Origin: Sarocladium kiliense
Taxonomy: Eukaryota > Ascomycota > Sordariomycetes > Hypocreales > Sarocladiaceae
Assembly (NCBI GenBank): GCA_030734395.1
Contig: JAUZTG010000042.1
Location: 744,001-808,000, forward strand
Length of the DNA stretch: 64,000 nucleotides
Direction: 5' to 3'
Positions within the stretch are counted from its first letter, which is position 1. The number at the start of each line of letters is the position of its first letter. A model generated the notes under the pieces. That model worked only from the letters and a program-made list of their open reading frames with translations. It made no database searches and was not told where the DNA came from. A program made the translations under genes and the position numbers. Positions 42,292 to 53,338 of the stretch are shown piece by piece.

Positions 42292-44050
42292 ATGGCCGAC
42301 GTTAAGCGAGAGACTGGCGATTCAATGCCGGACAACGTCAAAGCCGAAATGGCTGAGGCTGAGTTTAAGGAAGCCAAGATGGAAGGCAACCTTGTGAGTA
42401 CCGAGCCGTCCAGACATTGCCGAGATACTGTCCCGGCTTGCATAGCCTTGTCTTGCATCAAACCATACTGACTTGGTGCGCTACAGACGAACGCCGTTGG
42501 CTACGCAGAGTATCTCGAGGGTATAGATCTCCAGTTCACCGACAAGGAAGCCAGCAAAGTCCGCTGGAGGATCGATCTCGTGGTCCTTCCTTGCTTCCTA
42601 ATCACGCAAGCCCTCCAGTTTATGGATAAGACGGCTCTCAATTATGCGAACCTCTTCGGCTACCAGGACGCTCTTAGCCTCAAGGGGCTAGAGTTCAACT
42701 ACCTTTCTGCTATGATCTATGCCGGTTACTTCTTCGGCCAGTACCCTTGTGGTTGGCTGATTGGTCGTTTCCCTGCGCAAAAGGTCATGGCTATCAGCAT
42801 TCTCCTGTGGGGTTTGACGGTTGTGATTCTCACTCAGTGCCGAACGTACTCCAGCGCTCTGGCTGTTCGTTTCATCATGGGCATCTTCGAGGCAGCTGTC
42901 ACACCTGGATTGACTCTGATGACTGGTTTCTTCTACACTCGTCGTGAGATTCCTCTTCGCCAGTGTATCTGGTACTCTTCACTGGGTTGGGGCGGAATAG
43001 TCGGCAGCTATATCTCTATGGGGGTGTCTAAGCTTCCCGCTGACATGACTCCTGAGCGATGGGAGCTCATTTTCTACATTGTGAGTCTTCTCACTTTCTC
43101 CATCATTCTTTGTAGAAGAAATTAAAGCTAATAGCCGGCAGCTCGGAGGTGCAACTTGTCTTTGGGCATTTGTCATCTGGTTTGCACTACCCGACGCCCC
43201 CTCAAATGCCTGGTTCCTCAACAAGCGCCAACGACTTATCGCAGTCAAGCGGGTTTCTGGAAACGAGACTGGTATCAAGAACAAGAGTTTCGACAAGAAG
43301 CAGGCTATCGTGGCGTTCTGGGACCCCAAGGCCATCTTGATCTTTGTCTCCGTCTTCGCTGCTGCCATCCCCAATGGTGTTCTCAACAGCTTCTCTACCA
43401 TAATCATTCGCGATCTCGGCTTTTCTACAACCAAGACCACACAGCTCAAGTCTGTTGGAGATGCTGTTCAAGTTGTCTCTCTCCTGATCGGTGGAGCCGT
43501 CATTCTCAACGTGCCTAACTCTCGTTTGGCTACAGCTACTGTGGCCAACGTTCTGTGCACAATCTCTGCGGCCCTCGTTGCTTTCCTTCCTAGGCACAAT
43601 ACTTGGGGTAGGCTTGTCAGCTTCTGGCTTGTCAACTCGCAGTCCGTTGGTTTCACCGTAGCTTTAACTACCATCTCGTCCAACATGGGCGGTTACACCC
43701 ATCGGTCGATGGCTAGCGCTCTGGTTTTGTGAGTTTCACCACACCTATGACTCTCGCTCTCTGAACTCTTACTGATTGCTCACAACAGCACTGCTTACTG
43801 CTGGGGTAACTTCGCTGGTCCCTTCGTCGTGAAGCCATCTCAGGCTCCGACTTACACTGGAGCCACTATTGGCCTCTTGGTTGGTTACAGCATTAAGACA
43901 GCTTGCCACCTGGGCATTCTCTTCTACATGCTTGCTTCTAACAGGCGCCGCGACCGCGTCTACGGACCCGCAGATAAGGAGGCCAGTAATGAGGCTGGCA
44001 TGCAGGATCAGACGGAGTTTGAGAACAAGAACTTCCGCTACGTGCTTTAG
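42292..44050 (+). CDS. MFS permease of the DAL5/anion:cation symporter family
   Basis: Four exons (42292-42393, 42487-43080, 43142-43728, 43789-44050) give 514 residues. Twelve hydrophobic helices are visible with long cytosolic termini. Family motifs: RWRIDLVVLPCF before helix 1, MDKTALNYANLFGYQDAL, the YFFGQYPCGWLIGRFPAQKVM loop, and RFIMGIFEAAVTPG. The DAL5 family carries organic anions such as allantoate, nicotinate and aromatic carboxylates into the cell, which would suit uptake of catabolic substrates here. The exact substrate is not readable. It is divergent from the dienelactone hydrolase gene and followed on the same strand by an SDR. Many codons are optimal, suggesting good expression under inducing conditions. 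Confidence 0.92.
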
Positions 44051-44744
44051 AGGCAACTCGGTCATTTGGCTCATACGATAATAGACGAGAATCAATGTTT
44101 GTAGGCCTTAGATAAGCTGAAATCCACTATCTTCCTGAGTTCGTCTTGTCGGTTAGGCGTCCATTTAATATCCTGGTCCATGACGAGGTCAGGGCCTGGA
44201 TTGAACCATGACCTCTGACACAATGCCGCTAATCCCAAATCACTGCTTTGCATAATGCCTCTCCAATGAGCAATGTGTATCATAGTCAGTGAAGGGGATG
44301 TCATCGACCAGCATACGGCTTCCGATTGTCCAGACTGAGGAATCCTCGCTTGTAGAACCCCCGCACTCTTTCCTCGAGTGCAATGACTTAAGGTCACCCG
44401 AGAAACCATATGTGGGGATTTCTTGCCGGCCGCGAACCTCGTGATAAAGCTGATCGGCCGAAGACCGGAGAAGTGCACCTCGATGGGGATGGGGCGCGGA
44501 GTCCGGGCTGGGGTTGCTCGGCGAATCGCCGCGGGATGCCGCCGTGCGTGGGACAGCACCGCTGAACGAGTTCAGCAGTCCGGATCAATTAGCCAAAGAA
44601 AGGGAGTACATTGACTTCTATAACTATTTGAGCAAATGCAAATGAAGTATTTGCTGTTCACAAGACATAGCCTCATTCTGTATTGATTGTATCGACGCCT
44701 CATCCCCAGCCAGACCATACCAGCATCACTTACACGATCCCAAG
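44051..44744. other. Intergenic region
   Basis: About 690 bp before the SDR gene. GAGGTCA...TGACCTC arms (7 bp, around 44186-44216) form a small hairpin. No gene was supported; a minus-strand frame at 44092-44559 has no recognisable domain. No exact copy of the cluster motif is present. Confidence 0.4.
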
Positions 44745-45883
44745 ATGGCCCCACCACCAGCCTTCGACTTCCACGGTGATGTCGCGATCGTGACTGGCGC
44801 GGGGAGCCGTATGGATGGTACGTGCTCTTTAAATAGGATTGATCTTATAAGCCGCAGGTTGACTTACTGGATTCTAGGCGAGATTGGCAATGGTCGTGCT
44901 GCCGCTATTCTCCTGGCACGTCAAGGCGCCAAGGTTGCCCTTGTTGACCTGAATCCCGATTGGGCAAAGGAGACCAAGCGCATGATCGATGAAGATGGCG
45001 GTATCTCGGAGATCATACAGGCAGATGTCACTGATGAGGAGTCATGCAAGAAGGTGGTTGCCAAGACGGTAGAGCTTTGGGGTGCCGTTCACATCCTGGT
45101 CAACATCGGTAAGTTTCGTCTCGTCCAATGATGCATACTCGTCAGGCTAACACTTATCGCATAGTCGGTGTTGGCGGTGCCATAGGCGATGCAACCACCA
45201 TCAATATGGATGCGTGGGAGCGGGATTTCCGCATCAACGTCACAAGCATGGTTCTGATGAGCAGACACGTCATCCCAGATATGCGCAAGGCAGGCAGGGG
45301 ATCTATCATCAACATGTCGTCAGTCAGCGGTTGTAAGTCCAGCATCTTGAAGAGATATCCTCCCTGGGTCGCTAACATACGATCAGTGCTCGGTGGTAAC
45401 CCTAGTCTGTTGTACCCAACTACCAAGGGTGCTATCATCCAGATGACCCGTGCGATGGCAGCTCACCATGGACAGGAAAATATCCGTGTGAACTGTGTTT
45501 GCCCCGGTATGGTCTACACGCCCATGACCCGTGGCCGTGGGATGACCGATGAGATGAGGCAAGCTCGCATCAACCAGAACCTCATGAAGAAGGAGGGTAC
45601 TGGTTGGGATGTCGGATACGGTAAGTCTGAACGGCGCTGACAATCCATAAATAATGACTAGATGCTGATTATCGCTCTTACAGCCATTCTGTTCCTGGCA
45701 AGTAAGGAGGCAGGTTGGATTACTGGCTTGATCATGCCAGTCGATGGTGGTGTAAGTACTCATGCCATCTTTGCGCAGGCTCTTCCAAACTAACTTATCT
45801 TCAAGACCACTGCCGGCAAGGCGGATCGCCCTGCATTAAAAGCAGATACCCTGGCGGCTGATAACACAGGAGTCAAGAACTGA
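44745..45883 (+). CDS. Short-chain dehydrogenase with six exons
   Basis: Exons 44745-44817, 44878-45108, 45165-45332, 45387-45620, 45684-45751 and 45806-45883 give 283 residues. The cofactor motif is TGAGSRMDGEIG, with a larger loop than usual; acidic D in ALVDLNPD after the second strand points to NAD. NNAG is replaced by NIVG, the catalytic Ser lies in INMSSVSG, and the pair is YPTTK. The C-terminus LIMPVDGGTTAGK is the usual dehydrogenase end. It probably oxidises a hydroxyl group on a pathway intermediate, as in 3-oxoacyl- or dihydrodiol-type SDRs; the substrate is unknown. It is placed between the permease and the second Zn2Cys6 gene at the edge of the cluster. Confidence 0.9.
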
Positions 45884-46039
45884 GGTGTGGTTCGTTAATC
45901 TCAAAGGTATTACATATGTACAGTAGCCATGCGGCCCGTCTGATCATTTGCATTGGAGGTTTCGACTTAAAACACATAGAACCGTGTCTCGAACTCTTCC
46001 AGCTCGGGCCTGTCAACTTCTTCATACCTACATAGTCTG

Positions 46040-48362
46040 TCATCGAAGTAGAACTGTGTCCCCAGAGGCCATATGTGCCTCTGGGAAGCAGTCCAAAGCT
46101 GACAGCTGATCCATACTCATCCCAAAGTCGAAGTCTGCATTGAGATCAAAGTGTCCGTCGAGTCCGACGTAGGGAAACGCAGGGATATAAGTCGGTGGTG
46201 GGGGATGCATATCGATCCTCTGAGCATCAGGGGCTACTGGCGGTGGAGCAGTCTTCTTGAGGCCTTTTTCGATGATCTTCAGGCTTCTCTTTACCAGAGG
46301 ACATCTCTGTAAAGATGAGTCGAGAGCGCGCGTGAAAGTTTGGATCTTTGCCCGTGCCTCGACATCGCCGTCCCGTGCGTCCGGTAGAATGGCCGAGGCA
46401 CCGGTATAGACACAGTAAGCCATCATATACGTGATGTTGGCGAAGCTGAAGGTTCTCTCAAGTAATAGCAGAAGTCTCTCGATACTGTGAGCGGCGGAAA
46501 TGCATGCCTGATAATGGCCCCGCGCTGCCCAGAATGGTCTGTGTGCGAGGATTACTGTTGTGTGGTAAAGTAAGCTATGATGGCTGTTAGACGATGTAAC
46601 CTTCACCTGGACTGCTGACTGCAAGCTTACTTTTGAGACAGTATATGGGGCGGAGGGCAGATCGCTGGTAGTTTGTCGTCGTCGTAGCGCAGATGTGGTG
46701 GTGATTCCTGACGCCATGCATCCAGTCTGGCCTGAATGTTCTCCACCGCTGTGTTAACTTCAACTTGAGACTGCTTGGAATACAGCTTCTGAATAATATC
46801 GTTGATGATGATAGAAAGTTTGCAGGAGTTGGCGAAACATGACACGATGTGGCCTTTCATTGGAGGGTAGTCATTCTCCGGAACAACAGACATGGTGAAC
46901 GACTCGGTCGTCAGTGGCATCCAGAGCTCCTCTTCTGCAGAATCGTCCAGGAAATTCGGCGAAGCATCTTCGGGAAGTTCCGTGAGAGCAGGCAGGCGCC
47001 CAGTGTACAGACTCATCGCCTTGTCCCAGAAGTAGCAACCCCAGAATAGCCGTCGTCGGACTTCTATGTCCACTGGGTTGAGATTGGGTATACTTGTTTC
47101 TGTCAGATGCAAACCGAGGTCACGAGCCATGCGAAAAGCCATGCCACTGAATAGCCATGCCTGTGATATAGATCCTTGGCCAAGATCGCGTGCGCTGAGT
47201 ACCAGCAATGCTTGAACAGTGGGCACCGCACTCTCTTGATGAATTGCGGCGCCCAATAGCAAACGAGCCTTTGCGATCAGGCGTTCCGCAACCACACGAT
47301 CATAGAAGCTTGCCGCATGGGCACACATGACTACGAGGAGGAATTCGGAATAGTACGGTCCAGCGGTCGACATGTCGTCTGGCAAAGAAAGACATTAGTC
47401 AACTTCAGAGAACAGGCTGGGAGACTCTGCAGCGCTTACCCATGAAAGCTGGACGATACACCCACATAAACATTGGGCTCGTCCATGTCCAGTTTAGCTG
47501 GAGTAATTTGGACACAACCTGTCTCGGAATTTCGCTCTGCACTGTGGCATTGGAGATAGCAAACCCTTCCCACATGCGTGATTCTTTGGCTTTGGCGACC
47601 AAAACAGATCTGGCTTTGGATAGGAAGTCTTCGGAGGATGTTGTCGCGACTTGAGGAGAAGGTGCACCTGTGGCCAAGGGATCGTGAACGGCGGAGGTTG
47701 GTCCATAGTAGCACAGAGCACCACGTTCATCAATGGAGACATCAGCAGATATTTCCTGAGGCGTCGTCGTGTCAGAAAGCGTCTGTGCAGGAGGTCTCGG
47801 TGTCGCGAAATCATTTTGGGCTGAAAACCGTTGTGAGCGTGTCGTAACAGTTTCCGCAGGGCTTCGTCCATTTTCCTGGTCCATAGCCGGAGGCATCGTC
47901 GCTGTGACTGCCGGTACCGAGTTCAGTCCACGGTTCTGGCTGTCAGCTGTCAGAGGTGACCAGCCTTTAGGAAGTGAGTCTACTGATTGACCACTCCTGC
48001 TCTGTAGTTCGGCGATAATCTTCTCGGCCTCTTCCAAACGTTTGGCCATATCCAAGACCTTCGACATGGGAGGTGGATGCTCATATCGACATTCTTCACC
48101 AAAGGTCTCGCATCTCCTGCAGGCGGGTTGACTGCCTTCACATCGTACCTACAATTGGGAAACGTCAGCAAATGTTGTCGCATCGAGACAACCTCAGCCT
48201 GGATCCCATGGGGTGGCGTGTAGCAGGCGCGCTCACCTTCCTCGCGCGACAATTGGCACAAGTCAGCGTCCTTTGCTTCCGACGTCGATTGGCTCTGGTC
48301 GATGATGGCGCTTCCCCGTCAGCAGATGTACTCTGTCTCTCCTCACTTCGCCGCGATGGCAT
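46040..48362 (-). CDS. Zn2Cys6 transcription factor (705 residues)
   Basis: Four exons (48237-48362, 47440-48148, 46631-47378, 46040-46574), all phases closed. The zinc cluster spans intron 1: CANC-RARKVR-C-EGSQPA-C-RR-C-ETFGEE-C, followed by a linker and a short coiled coil (VLDMAKRLEEAEKIIAEL). The central regulatory domain has PYYSEFLLVVMCAHA, ARDLGLH and RRRLFWGCYFWDKAMSLYTGR, the core of the fungal transcription factor domain in Nit4/XlnR-like proteins. The C-terminus holds a proline-rich and acidic stretch (DLNADFDFGMSMDQL) likely to activate transcription. It converges on the SDR gene. It may control the 32-46 kb cluster or a separate regulon; the start at 48362 is the only ATG in frame before the cluster. 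Confidence 0.9.
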
Positions 48363-50538
48363 GTTGATCCTCTGCCAATGTGGCTGAGTAGCCTCAAAGG
48401 CCAACCGTGATGCAAGTTCCTGCCCAATGTTTGAAGTTGGCGATTTCTTCCTGATTCATGAGTTTGCCTGAGGACCAGCGTGTAATGTGGTCCATTATTC
48501 GTCAAGAGGAACGCATGTTGTCTGCAGCTCTGGGTTCAGAGCAGAACCCCCGACCTTAGCTTCCCCAATCGATCTACGAATGCTGCCAAAAACTCCACAT
48601 ATGGGGATCGGACTGGAGAATGGGGGCCACATGACTCCAGGCGTTGACCTTGGACGAAGGAAGCCAGCCACCAAAAGCAGAGAGGGTTGCGCGCGAGAGA
48701 TGAATGAGGCTAGGTTGGGGTTGAGAAGTTCGGCTTTTCGCCGAATTGCCGTACATCCTCGATGGCAACTCGAGCACACTTGTCCGAGAACCACGTATGT
48801 ACAACCAGAGGCATTCGAGCTGCTGGAGTCGAATGATCTCGTGGAACGATCTCGGCGCCTGCGGTAGAGACCAAATTACAGGTACCTATCAATTTGTCTA
48901 GATGTGATTAGTTTGCAGTTTCCTGAGGCACGTCGCTGAATCGAGAGACCTCGTGTTAGGACCAACTGGCACAAAGTCATTCATCTTGGTTAACCTCATG
49001 GCGAATTCAGCTTCAATCACCTATATAGACATTCTTCTAATACGTTCGCTTATCAGACTTCCAGTTCTCTATCAACAGGTGAGACTGGAGTGTTCATCCA
49101 CACCAAGCACCATGGTACGCAAAGAAGTGAGCCTTTTACCGTAAATTGTTGCAGTGTCCTCTGCACAAGAAGAATATTCAGGGTGATTAGGGTAGGTGCA
49201 TAGCGACAAGATTGCCGAATTTGGTGGATCGAGCCGTTGATTGGTGTCTCAGCATTTGGTGATGGGTTACATTGAGGCCTTGTTTCTCAGGCACCTATCA
49301 CACTGCCGAAGCTTACTCAGGTCAAGAGCCGGGGTTAGACCAACCTGCACCGCGGCATGGGATGCAATCTCAGTATGCAGAGACCAAATTGGCTTCGTGT
49401 TTGCACCAATTATTTGACGAGAACTACCACTGAGCGCATAAAGTCCACTGTAGGTATCCCGTGCGAAGAAGAGAAAAGAAAAGAGCATGAATACCCACAC
49501 ATTGTGGGTGCTGAGGCAGACCAACCCGAGGGAACGGACGCGAAGACAACGCGAGCAGGGGCATGGGCTGAGGCCCTGTCGTCGCATGAACAGAGGGACG
49601 GGAGGCTGAGATTGCGTACAAAGAACTGGGGCGAGCAAGCGGACAAAAATCTGTGCGATGACTGGGTTGGCCTGGGGCTGATCTGAGCGTCTGGATCTGG
49701 TGATGGTGACAATGACAGATACCACCATAAGGCCACTCACACGACGGACTTCAAGTTCCCACTGACACAGCCCTGAGGCGAACAGGGCAGCCCCTTGCAG
49801 CAGCCGATGGCCCGTGCCCTGCAGGCCGCCCAGTTTTAGGTGGCTCCAGGCCTTGTCCAGCACTTCCCGCATCTTTCTTACAGGCGGCTTTAGGGGCTGA
49901 CACCACTGAGAACAGGCCCCTGCCCCCCCTGCAGGCTGCAGTCACCCGTCCCGAGATTCGCTCCTCCTCGTCCTCAAGTCATGCATCACAGCACAGGCTC
50001 ATCCCCCTGCCTGCCTTGTCTTCGTGGTGCCCACTCCTCGTCACCATCCTCCTCCTGCGCCTCCTACTTCTGTCTTGCAACTTCCCATTCTCCGCGCGAT
50101 TCAACGACGATACCCTCGCCGCGTGTCTTTTCTTTTCGCTCTTTAATTGTTTCTCGCTCTCTAAACTAATCCTTCTCCTTCTCCTCGCCCGTGGCTTCGC
50201 CTCTAGTTCTCCGACACTCCCTTCCCCATCCCCTTTCGCCTTGGTTCCCACATATTCTCCATCGCCAACCTCCTCGTCCAGCACAAGACCTCACAGACTC
50301 GTCTGAAACTGCGCGACGTCATCCGCTCGACCCGACTCACATAGCTCAACCATTTCCTTCATCCCAACTACCTCGGCTGCGATTCACTGCTAGATATCGC
50401 CCCCTTTAACACCTTCTCACGTCCCAGCCGACTTTCGAAAACCATCCTCTTCGAACGACCTTTACAATTACTTCGCGCCTCTAGAACCATGTTATAGACC
50501 TCTGCTTCACAGCCAACCATTTTTTCTACCCAAGCGCG
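48363..50538. other. Long intergenic region between divergent genes
   Basis: About 2.2 kb. No supported gene; several frames of 60-200 codons have no domain. The last 500 bp are C/T-rich and look like the long leader of the palmitoyltransferase gene. GCAGGC-type palindromic stretches occur near 49790-49940 but form no clear repeat. Confidence 0.4.
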
Positions 50539-52602
50539 ATGGCCACCAACAATGGCGGCGAACGCGCCAACTCCGCTGGCGATGACGACACATACCAGTC
50601 TACTCAGATGCCACGAACGAATACTGCTCGACCAGTCAGCATTATTTCCTCCCGTATGACCGACATTGCTAGCGACGATGGCAAAGAACAACACCGCCCG
50701 CCATCAAAAGCAACCAGCCGCGCCAGAAGCGGCGCAGATTTGACGTCCCGACCCGGCACAGCTCGGACTGGATCTTCTAAGGCGACAGGCAGGTCGCAGC
50801 CGCGTCACTTCCGGCGACAATACGGCTCCGGTATCTCAGCACAACGGGGCAGCCTCAACTCTTCCAATGTTGGTGCCGCTGGACCGGCTCCGAGTCGGAC
50901 GCATGTGCCATCCCTGACCTCCAATGCCTTCTTTCGTCCCATGAGTTCCCAGAGGCTCCAAGCGCAAAGGGCTGGCTCGCGTCCAGTGACGCTGACAAAA
51001 CCAATCCGAACCGAGAACCTAGACGATACGACAACTGATTTCGGTGGTAGCGTACGGCGCGATAGCTTGACATCAACCCCAATCGCAGAGATCCAGCGCA
51101 ACGTCGACGCTACCGAAGATCCCGAAAGACCGCCCCCATCGCGGGGTACTGAGATGACCGAACAGGAGACGCTTGATCGCATCACAGCAAATACGAGCCC
51201 GACACATGGGCATTACCCTGCTGGCAGCACCTCTGATAGCGTCAGGCCGTTGCATAGGAAGTCGGACAACAACAACAACAACAAGAACCACCTGCGTGTT
51301 GATGTCGGCAAAACCTACAAGGGGGCCAACATCCCCAGTCCGATCAAGTCTCCGCGATCTTTCCGCTCCAGCTTCCTTCTTGCTGGTAAAAGTGAGCAGG
51401 GTCAGAACAGAAGTACTGACGGCGCAGAGAAGCTCTCATCGAATGCTTCATCTCCAAACCTTCAGTCCGCCATTAGGCAAAACAATGCTGACACGCAGGC
51501 TCACGCGCCCGCGCCGGTCAAAGCCGGAGGTCGCGTCTATCAGTACTTCGACGGCAATACTGTGTTCTGTTTTGGCGGACGATGGCAGAACTCAAAGCAA
51601 CAGCCCATCAACATTGCCACTGGCATTTTCGTTGTAACGCCCTGTGTATTGTTCTTCATCTTCGAAGCTCCGTGGCTTTGGCAGAACATTTCTCCGGCGA
51701 TTCCTATCACGGTGGCATATCTGACCTTTATCTGCGTCTCATCCTTTATTCATGCCTCCGTGTCTGATCCAGGGGTATGTTCTCTCACCCCAGGCTTTAT
51801 TTAGCCGTCGTACTGACTCTTTTAGATCCTCCCACGCAACTTACATCAATTCCCGCCTGTCGACGAGAACGAAGATCCCCTAAGGATAGGACCCTCAACT
51901 GTGGACTGGACCCAGATAAAATCTACCGATGCCAGCGCCGCAGCTTTGGAGTTCCCCATGAAGCACTGCAGGACATGTAATATCTGGCGTCCACCTCGTG
52001 CTCATCATTGCCGAATGTGCGACAACTGCATTGAAGGTCATGATCATCACTGCGTGTGGCTCAACAACTGTGTGGGGAAGCGGAACTACCGCTACTTCTT
52101 CACTTTTGTGACCTCTGCGACCCTCTTGGCCATTTACATCATCGCCACCAGCTTCACCCAATTGTTCGTCTACAAGAGCCGGGAGAGTGTTTCTTTCGCC
52201 TCGGCAATCGACCACTTCAGGGTACCCTTCGCGCTGGTAATCCTAGGCATCCTTGCGTTCTGCTACCCGGCTGCGCTGATGGGCTACCATGTCTTCCTGA
52301 TGGCGCGGGGTGAGACAACACGCGAGTACATCAACTCGCATAAGTTTGCGAAGGCAGAGCGTTTCCGACCTTTCAGCCAACGCAGTATCTTCCGGAATCT
52401 GCTAGTTGTGCTTTGCAGACCTCGACCACCAACCTACTACCGCTTCAAGACGCATCACGAATTTGGCGACCAGCGACTGGGAAGCGTCAGGCGTGGGCAA
52501 AGGCCGAGGGCAAGCTCTCAAGGATTGGAAATGCAGGACGTACAGCCAGCCGAGTCAGGGTTTCAAGGGCCTGTGACGCTGCGTGGGGAGGCTCAAGCGT
52601 GA
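50539..52602 (+). CDS. ERF2: Palmitoyltransferase Erf2 (DHHC family)
   Basis: Two exons (50539-51774, 51826-52602) give 670 residues. The N-terminal 320 residues are disordered, rich in Ser, Arg, Asn and Thr with an asparagine run. Two helices (FVVTPCVLFFIFEAPW; ITVAYLTFICVSSF) precede the DPG motif, then the zinc-binding cysteine-rich domain HCRTCNIWRPPRAHHC-x2-CDNCIEGHDHHCVWLNNC. C488 in DHHC is the acyl-transfer cysteine. Two more helices and the NSHKF segment follow. In yeast, Erf2 with Erf4 palmitoylates Ras at the ER; the GKRNYRYF sequence fits that subfamily. The N-terminus is longer than in yeast, as is usual in filamentous fungi. Confidence 0.95.
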
Positions 52603-53153
52603 GTGGTAGCTGGAGGGATGTGTACGCCTATTTGTTCTCAAATATTTGACTGTTCTCGGAGCGACAGCGTTTCGGTTGATTGGACTTGTGCTGTACAAAT
52701 AGGCCTTATAATGCAAGTACAGAGTACTATCATCTTATCGTTATGCCCGTGTCAGTGAGCGCGCCCTCATTTGAGACCGACTTGCTGGATTTCCATTGCA
52801 GGAACTGCCCATGACTGCTGTCTCATGCTATTCAGGTAGAGAATGACCATCTGCTATGAAATGCATAAACACGTGAAAATCGCACATTGTTAATACATGG
52901 CCCGCCGACCATGTCTACCTATCATGTCCCGTCAGGGAGACCCGTGTTCATGCAGTTGGACCCTTTCCCGAAGTGGACGCGGGAGATAAGACTAACTGCG
53001 CGCCTTATCGTCGGCGGATTTCAAAGAATGGAAAAAAAAGTTTTCGAGGGGTCGTTACTGGGCCGCCATCGCCTGAAGCTAAGGTCCCGCGACAGCACCC
53101 AAACTGCTTGGAGGGGTCCCCTAAAATAAAACTTTAGCGGGGGCCATGGCGTC
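52603..53153. other. Intergenic region
   Basis: 3' flank of ERF2 and distal promoter of the EF3 gene. No feature recognised. Confidence 0.4.
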
Positions 53154-53338
53154 CGTCTGGGACCTGAGTTGCGCCCGCCCCCTCCATCTCGCCGTCTCAC
53201 TCTTCCTCTCTTCCTCCCTCTTCATCACAAGTTCAACAGTCGTGTCTTGCTTCCCTTGCACGATCTGAACCGGAGAATCAACCCACTTCCTTTTCCCTCC
53301 GTTTTCCAGGGTCGGGACGACCTCAACCGCCGCCCACG
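53154..53338 (+). promoter_or_regulatory. Pyrimidine-rich core promoter/leader of the EF3 gene
   Basis: A long C/T tract (53175-53345) lies directly before the start codon, a hallmark of strongly expressed translation genes in filamentous ascomycetes. No TATA box is obvious. Confidence 0.5.

Noticed and set aside
44160..44240. tRNA-like TGGTTCAATCC on the minus strand
   Set aside because: It resembles a B-box, but the flanking bases do not form a T-stem and no A-box lies at the right distance.
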